Shown here piece after piece: positions 59,601 through 64,000 of a stretch of 64,000 bases of DNA. The position numbers and the translations under genes are program-made. The DNA is from Theobroma cacao. Its lineage: Eukaryota > Streptophyta > Magnoliopsida > Malvales > Malvaceae. Below the pieces are notes generated by a model, which did not search any database, was not told the DNA's origin, and saw only the letters and a list, made by a program, of their open reading frames with translations. The stretch is taken from contig NC_030858.1 of the NCBI RefSeq assembly GCF_000208745.1, positions 24,675,392 through 24,739,391 on the forward strand, written 5' to 3'. How positions within the stretch are numbered: the stretch's first letter is position 1; every line of letters begins with the position of its first letter.

Positions 59601-59699
59601 ATTAATGTATAAGATCAATTTAGTAGTCTTGCTTGGGCTTAATGGGTTGAGCCCATTGAGTCTTTGCGCCGATCATGGCCCGCGAATTGGGTTGTGACA
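56622..59699 (+). mobile_element. Solo LTR B3 (mosaic of families C and B)
   Basis: The unit starts TATAATACCTCG (TG decayed to TA) and ends GGGTTGTGACA, 3078 bp, with exact flanks ATTAT at 56617-56621 and 59700-59704. The left part, to about 58385, aligns with C1/C2 (TGCTGCCCGTATACG, TATTGAGTT, GGTGGCATGCTGGAG, GAGACACCTCCGAAC). The right part aligns with B1/B2 (GTGAACTTGCATT, GAACAAGCC, TCACTCACTGAGTTTATACT, TTCATGTTTTCA, CGATCATGGCCCG). The canonical donor seen in C is GATAAG here (about 57567); a CAG acceptor lies at about 59316. Confidence 0.85.
58600..58885 (+). repeat. 60-62-bp hairpin minisatellite in B3 (5 copies)
   Basis: Units begin GTGCATGTG near 58611, 58671, 58732, 58792 and 58851. 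Each has GCATGTGC, a CGAAGTGGGCA-type spacer and GCACATGC (a perfect 8-bp inverted repeat), then CGGTAATGATG and CGTGATAATTACAA. Frames across it are repeat-derived. Confidence 0.92.
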
Positions 59700-60565
59700 A
59701 TTATGTTTCCGTATGACAGATTTACCTTATAAACTCGACATGTTCCTTTCATCTTTTCTATCATGAATCTTCCTAAGTTAAGGGGAGTAGCATTAAAGGT
59801 ATGCTTCATTAGCCGCATATCTTGAAGGCTTACGTAGTTGAAGCTACCGCTTCTTCCATGAATTATAGAGGCAATGGAATAATGTAGGATCCTAATATGA
59901 AGGCTTTTAATTAAACTGGCATAACTTTTGGATGAATATCTTTCCTTTTTTCTTATTATTATTTCCCACAGAGATGAGGGATTATAATCTTCAGGAATTT
60001 GATATTCTCCCTCTTCACACTCAACTTTGAGCAGACTTCCCAAATCCGTGGCCCTGACCACAAACTTTTTTCCATTCGGGAACACATTCAGACCATCCTC
60101 AAGTTCCTCAAGTTCATTTTCATCTAGTGCAATGCTAGCATAGAATTCCTTCATTAAGCTAGCACTATAGGTTCTGTTATTAAAAACACTCAATTTCCTT
60201 AATTTTATCTCTTTAAGATAATTCGATAAACCCTCTTTAATTTTTGAAACCTCATTAAAGCTATCCCAGTCAATGTATTTTCCACATGAAATGGGTGCAT
60301 TCTTTATCTTCCTAAACCTATCCTCATGAGTTTTATTTCTAAATTTGGTGGATAGAGGAGTACCTTTTTTGGATGATTTTTCTTTTTCCTTCTTTTTCTC
60401 TAATTTTTGTTCTTTCTCTTTTTGTTTCTTCCTAGTTTTCTCTGTCACCAAAGCTGACTCACTCTTCTTCCTCTTCTTTTGAATCTCGGATGGTGTACTT
60501 TTTTCCATGGGTCGTTTTCCTTTCTTTTTTTCCAAAATATTATTGGATAATGTGGTTTTGGCCAT

Positions 60566-60988
60566 TGATTTTGAATGGTTTTAGACTTAGGGTTTAAGAG
60601 TTTGAGGGAAATGGGGTTTCGATTTTAAGAGGAGTGGCTTCTAGTATGAGAGAATAAAAGTGAGAAGTTAAGAGTGGTTTTTCTTCTTTAAAAAATTGTT
60701 AGACTCCCTCTTTTAAATGTAGTCAGTTACCCCCTTTTTCAAATTTCAAAATTTTGCCTCTCTTTTTATTTTTCACTTAAGTGGTTTTTTCCTTTCTTCT
60801 TCACTCGATATGCTTGCTCTTTTTCTTTTTATTATATTTTATCTTGGTTTCTTAACTAACTAAGTTTTGCTCTTATTCGACTAAGTCTATTAACAAAAAA
60901 AAAAAATAGAATGCTCTTAGTTGGTTAAGCGATTCTCTTAATCAACTAAGTACCTACCGTCTTATGAATGAAAAGCTCACAAATTTTC
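60566..60988 (-). other. Spacer between RNase H and envelope-like ORF
   Basis: The minus strand contains no long frame here. An (A)n run at about 60896-60906 and TTAGTCGACTAAG-like phrases resembling those in the LTR are present. It corresponds to the pol-ORF2 spacer of this lineage. Confidence 0.5.
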
Positions 60989-61762
60989 CTAAAGCTCCTG
61001 TACATTAACCATTCCTAGATTTCTCCTAATTTCATAGAATCTGTTCTCATTCAAGGGCTTGGTGAATATATAAGCTAATTGTTGCAAAGTGTTAACAAAC
61101 TCAATCTTAATGTCTCCTTTAATCACATGGTCTCTAATAAAGTGATGTCTAATTTCAATATGTTTGGTCCTAGAGTGCTGAACTGAATTCTTTGAGATGT
61201 TTATGGCATTTGTGTTATCACAGAATATTGGTACATTATGCATGGTTACTCCAAAGTCTTTTAATTGTTGTTTAATCCATAAAATCTGAGCATAGCAACT
61301 ACCTAAGGAAATGTATTCAGCTTCAGCAGTTGAAAGTGCAACAGAGTTCTGTTTCTTACTTGACCAAGATACAAGCATGTTTACTAAAAGCTGACAAGTG
61401 CCACTAGTAGTTTTTCTATCTGTTTTACTTCTTGCAAAGTCAGCATCAGAATATCCAATGAGATCAAAAGATGATTCTCTTGGATACCATAGTCCTAGAC
61501 TTTGTGTGTCTAATAGGTACCTAAAGATTCTTTTTACTATAGTTAAGTGTGATTCTTTAGACTGTGATTGAAACCGTACACACACGCATACACTAAATTG
61601 AATATCAAGCCTATTAACAGTTAAGTAAAGCAAAGATCCAATCATACCTTTATAAAGCTTTTGATCAACATTATTTTCTTTTTCATCTTTATCAAGCTTG
61701 CTAGAGGGACTCATTGGAGTTCTGATTAGCTTCAGCTTCATCACATCAAACTTTTTCAGCAT
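60989..61762 (-). pseudogene. Copia RNase H domain
   Basis: A 257-codon frame covers the RT thumb and the RNase H. KLIRTPMSPSSKLDKDE and YKGMIGSLLYLTVNRLDIQF come from the RT connection. Then YSDADFARSKTDRKTTSGTC with catalytic D, ALSTAEAEYISLGSC with E, and CDNTNAINISKNSVQHSRTK with D give the RNase H core; the end HFIRDHVIKGDIKIEF and YIFTKPLNENRF matches copia pol C-termini. This is the best-preserved part of the element: no internal stop. The ATG at 61762 is internal to pol and not a true start. Confidence 0.9.
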
Positions 61763-61926
61763 GTCTTGAATATATCTTTCTTGATTGATAAAGATAACAT
61801 CCTTGCATTGTTTGATTTAAAGGCCAAGAAACAATTTTAGTTCACCCATCATGCTCATTTCAAACTCACCTTGCATTTCTTCAGCAAAGTTCTTGCACAA
61901 AACCTCATTGTAGCACCAATTACAAT

Positions 61927-62602
61927 ATCATCCATATAAATTTGAACAACAATTAAATCATTCATGTATTTCTTAATGAATAGTGTTGTATCTACGCTTC
62001 CTCTAATATACCCTTTTTTCAACTAAAAACTTTGAGAGTCTTTCATACCAAGCTCTTGGAGCTTGTTTCAATCCATATAATGCCTTATGTAGTTTGAAAA
62101 TATAATAAGGTTTTTCAAAGTCCTCAAATCTGAGGGATTGTTTAACATAGACTTCTTCTTGAATGAGACCATTTAAAAATGCATTTTTCACATCTATTTG
62201 AAATAATTTGAAGTTCATGAAACATGTAAATGCAAGCAATAATCTTATGGCTTCTATTCTAGCAACAAGAGCAAATGTTTCATCATAGTCAATGCCTTCT
62301 TCTTGGTTATATCCTTGAGCCACTAACCTAGCTTTTTTCCTAATAACATTACCTTGCTCATCTGCCTTATTTCTGAACACCCACTTTGTACCAACAATTG
62401 GGTGATTGAATGGCCTAGAAACCAGTGTCCATACACGATTTCTTTCAAATTGTTCAAGTTCTTCTTGCATGGCTAATATCCAACTTTCCTCTTTTATTTG
62501 CCTCTTCAAAACTTTTAGCCTCAATTTGTGAGATAAAAGTTGTGAATTCACATGTTTCTCTAATTTTTCTCCTGGTTTTGACTCCTTATGTAAGATCACC
62601 AA
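61927..62602 (-). pseudogene. Copia reverse transcriptase, frameshifted
   Basis: The frame from 62602 holds NHPIVGTKWVFRNKADEQGN, ARLVAQGYNQEEGIDYDETF, FQIDVKNAFLNGLIQEEVYV (first catalytic D) and YGLKQAPRAWYERLSKFL. A frameshift at about 62010 ends it. In another frame the YMDD catalytic box is encoded at 61927-61938 (IYMDDIVIGAT). Further stops separate this from the RNase H frame at 61762. Function in reverse transcription is lost. Confidence 0.9.
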
Positions 62603-62685
62603 TGATCTACTCTTGTGGATGATCTTTGGTATATTTCCAACTCTTGGAAGATTGCTGTGTTGATTTTTAGTCCTTTGCAGAGTTT

Positions 62686-63260
62686 CTAAAGGTGGAGGTT
62701 CTGTTTCTCTTCCAAGGGGTTCTCTTCATTGTTTTTCTTGTTTTCTAGGCTTATTTCTTCCATTTGTCTTTCAAAGTCCTCTACATCATTTTCATCAACA
62801 AGAACTTCCTCTTGCACAACATTAGATTCATCAAAAACTACATGGATAAACTCTTCAACTGTTAAAGTTCTTTTGTTTAAAACTCTATAAGCTTTTGAGT
62901 TCAATGCATATCCTAGAAATATTGCATCATCACTATTAGCATTAAACTTTCCTAGAGAATGTTTTCCATTGTTCAATACAAAGCATTTGCAGCCAAAACT
63001 TCTAAGGAGAGAGATGTTTGGCTTTTTTCCTTTGTATAGTTCATATGGGGTTTTTGATATCATGGCCCTTATTGAGACTCTATTAAGAGTGTAGGCTGTT
63101 GTGTTGACAGCTTCTGCCCAAAAATACTTTGGTAGATTATATTCACAAAGCATGGTTTGAGCCATTTCTTCTAATGTTTGATTTTTTCTTTCTACAATTG
63201 CATTTTGTTAAGGTGTTCTAGGTGCTAAAAAATTATGATCTAACCCTTTTTCATTACAAT
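62686..63260 (-). pseudogene. Copia integrase C-terminal half, truncated by A4
   Basis: From 63260 the minus strand encodes CNEKGLDHNFLAPRTP, then a TAA where CAA is expected (63210), QNAIVERKN and TLEEMAQTMLCEYNLPKYFW, the conserved end of the integrase core. The rest is the C-terminal GKKPNISLLRSFGCKCFVLN and LGYALNSKAYRVLNKRTLTV regions, then an acidic linker leading to RT. The DD part of the DDE triad is beyond the A4 insertion. The substitution stop and the insertion both inactivate it. Confidence 0.88.
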
Positions 63261-64000
63261 TGTCAAGACCCGAAACCATCCTTGAGTCCGTGACAACCGC
63301 CGCGATGTCCCGATAGGCACTCATCCCCCCAATGCCATATTGAGACCTCGCAAGGCTTTCGTATCAGTTTCTTATCTCCCTTGTGGTTAATCGTTCCCAA
63401 ATGTCGTATTTTAGAGGCTTTTAAGCCTTTTTTCGATTTAAAACAGTGAAAAAATAAATTTCACTTCACAGGGGCATTTTGGTCATTTTTCATCAACAAT
63501 TTCAAATTCGACCAAAATATAGTACTTAAGCGAGAAATGCATATTTCGAAATCAAAATTAAATTTGAATGTCTAAAACGTGATTTAAAATGGAATTATAA
63601 ATTAATAAATTAAAATAAAAAATTATTCGACAAAATATTCTATTTCTTACAAATTAATATTTATAGAGTATTCTGAAAATGATTTTTAGTAGCGTAAAAG
63701 TTAAATATATTTATACAAACTATAATACGGAAACCAAAGTATGAAATTTAATTTACAGTGCTACGTGGGCCCACAAATGAAAAAAAGTAGTAAAGACAGT
63801 AAACCTTTAGTTTTTGAAATAGTATGGCCAACTATAGTTCTCGACGATGTCTGCTATCTACAGGGTAACTCGGCCTGAAATGATGAGATAAAAAAAAGGG
63901 TGAGATTATAAAAACTCAGTGAGTAAACAAACACCATCTAAATAATCTAAGGCGAGTAAAGGGAGACAATTAAAATAATTCATTTCAGCAAATTTCTCAC
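63261..64000 (-). mobile_element. Family A LTR A4 (partial, window edge)
   Basis: The unit starts TGTCAAGACCCG at 63261 and follows A1 block by block: GTGACAACCGCCGCGATGTC, GATAGGCACTCAT, CCTCGCAAGGC, GGGGCATTTTGGTCATTTTT. An acceptor-like CATTTCAG (minus strand) ends at 63875, preceded by the same ACTCACCC/ACTCAGTGAG context as in A1. It is inserted into copia integrase and runs off the window, so its far end and target duplication are not visible. Confidence 0.85.

Larger units (their letters stand above)
55574..60565 (-). pseudogene. Envelope-like ORF of Sirevirus-type copia element, split by B3
   Basis: The upstream part starts with an ATG at 60565 (MAKTTLSNNILEKKKGKRP), with a lysine-rich coiled N-terminus. 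A globular region follows, with RFRKIKNAPISCGKYIDWDS, FYASIALDENELEELEDGLN, FVVRATDLGSLLKVE and HIRILHYSIASIIHGRSGSF, matching the putative plant transposon protein domain found in these ORFs. B3 enters at 59700. Beyond it, 56621-56524 has stops; 56524-56144 contains a coiled-coil-like RIQKIEDKLEELENVMKEKG, and 56023-55574 is lysine/serine-rich. Frames are broken by stops at several points besides B3. The function of such ORFs is unproven; 'envelope-like' refers to position and predicted features only. Confidence 0.72.
53861..64000 (-). mobile_element. Ty1/copia retrotransposon, Sirevirus-like (partial, right edge)
   Basis: The element runs right to left: integrase (from 63260), RT (62602-61930), RNase H (61762-60989), an extra envelope-like ORF (60565-55574), polypurine tract (54978-54993) and 3' LTR (53861-54977). 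The IN-RT-RH order is diagnostic of Ty1/copia; the additional ORF between pol and the 3' LTR is typical of the Sirevirus/Maximus lineage. The upstream half, including gag and the 5' LTR, lies beyond the window because A4 is inserted at 63261. B3 interrupts the additional ORF. Confidence 0.85.

Noticed and set aside
59639..59700. C-terminal 20 or so residues of the 308-codon frame
   Set aside because: They are encoded by the end of the B3 insertion, not by the envelope-like ORF, which ends at the target duplication.
1..64000. CRISPR arrays, bacterial operons, rRNA or tRNA genes
   Set aside because: Repeats present are minisatellites and LTRs in plant DNA; I saw no tRNA cloverleaf or rRNA sequence, although a covariance-model search would be needed to exclude tRNAs fully.

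Overview
The window is eukaryotic plant nuclear DNA, almost entirely transposable elements, with one clearly recognisable host gene. It is AT-rich, has intron-bearing coding sequence and plant Ty1/copia, Ty3 and Helitron proteins. A eudicot is likely; I cannot name the species from sequence alone.

The host gene (25598-26372, minus strand) encodes a GPI-anchored non-specific lipid transfer protein. It has three exons with clean GT/AG junctions and an intact 187-residue frame. It lies in the only long stretch (about 24.7-31.5 kb) free of large elements; its flanks hold only AT-rich sequence, small inverted-repeat elements and microsatellites.

The largest component is nine units of 2.2-3.6 kb (the last cut by the window end), together about 38% of the window. 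They are non-coding, start with TG (or a decayed version), end with CA (or decayed), and most are flanked by a 5-bp target duplication. They look like solo LTRs of three families: A (5985-8974, 18884-21552, 33805-36721, 63261-64000), B (490-2720, 4579-10153, 56622-59699) and C (12843-16478, 41388-45023). None is paired with a second LTR or an internal domain here. They share a plan: a promoter-like segment, a splice-donor-like AAG/GTRAG, dyad-symmetric motifs or minisatellites, and a pyrimidine-rich CAG acceptor. The 56622-59699 unit appears to be a C/B mosaic.

These units sit inside older elements. (1) A minus-strand Ty1/copia element at the left edge has gag (1-477), PBS and 5' LTR (2772-3892), split by B1. 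(2) B2 (4579-10153) is itself split by A1. (3) A minus-strand Ty3 element (31550-38300, TSD ATAAT) is split by A3 and carries an RT-integrase fusion left by an internal deletion. (4) A minus-strand Helitron (about 41-53.8 kb) has a RepHel gene with an inverted internal segment and an RPA-like gene split by C2. (5) A second minus-strand Ty1/copia element of the same LTR family (3' LTR 53861-54977, running to the right edge) lies against the Helitron; it has a Sirevirus-type envelope-like ORF split by B3 and an integrase split by A4.

The history reads as waves: Helitron, Ty3 and copia insertion and decay, followed by insertion of the long A/B/C units, with A1 landing after B2. Smaller elements include two inverted-repeat MITE-like elements, a TRIM-like element, a hAT-type zinc-finger fragment and several tandem arrays.
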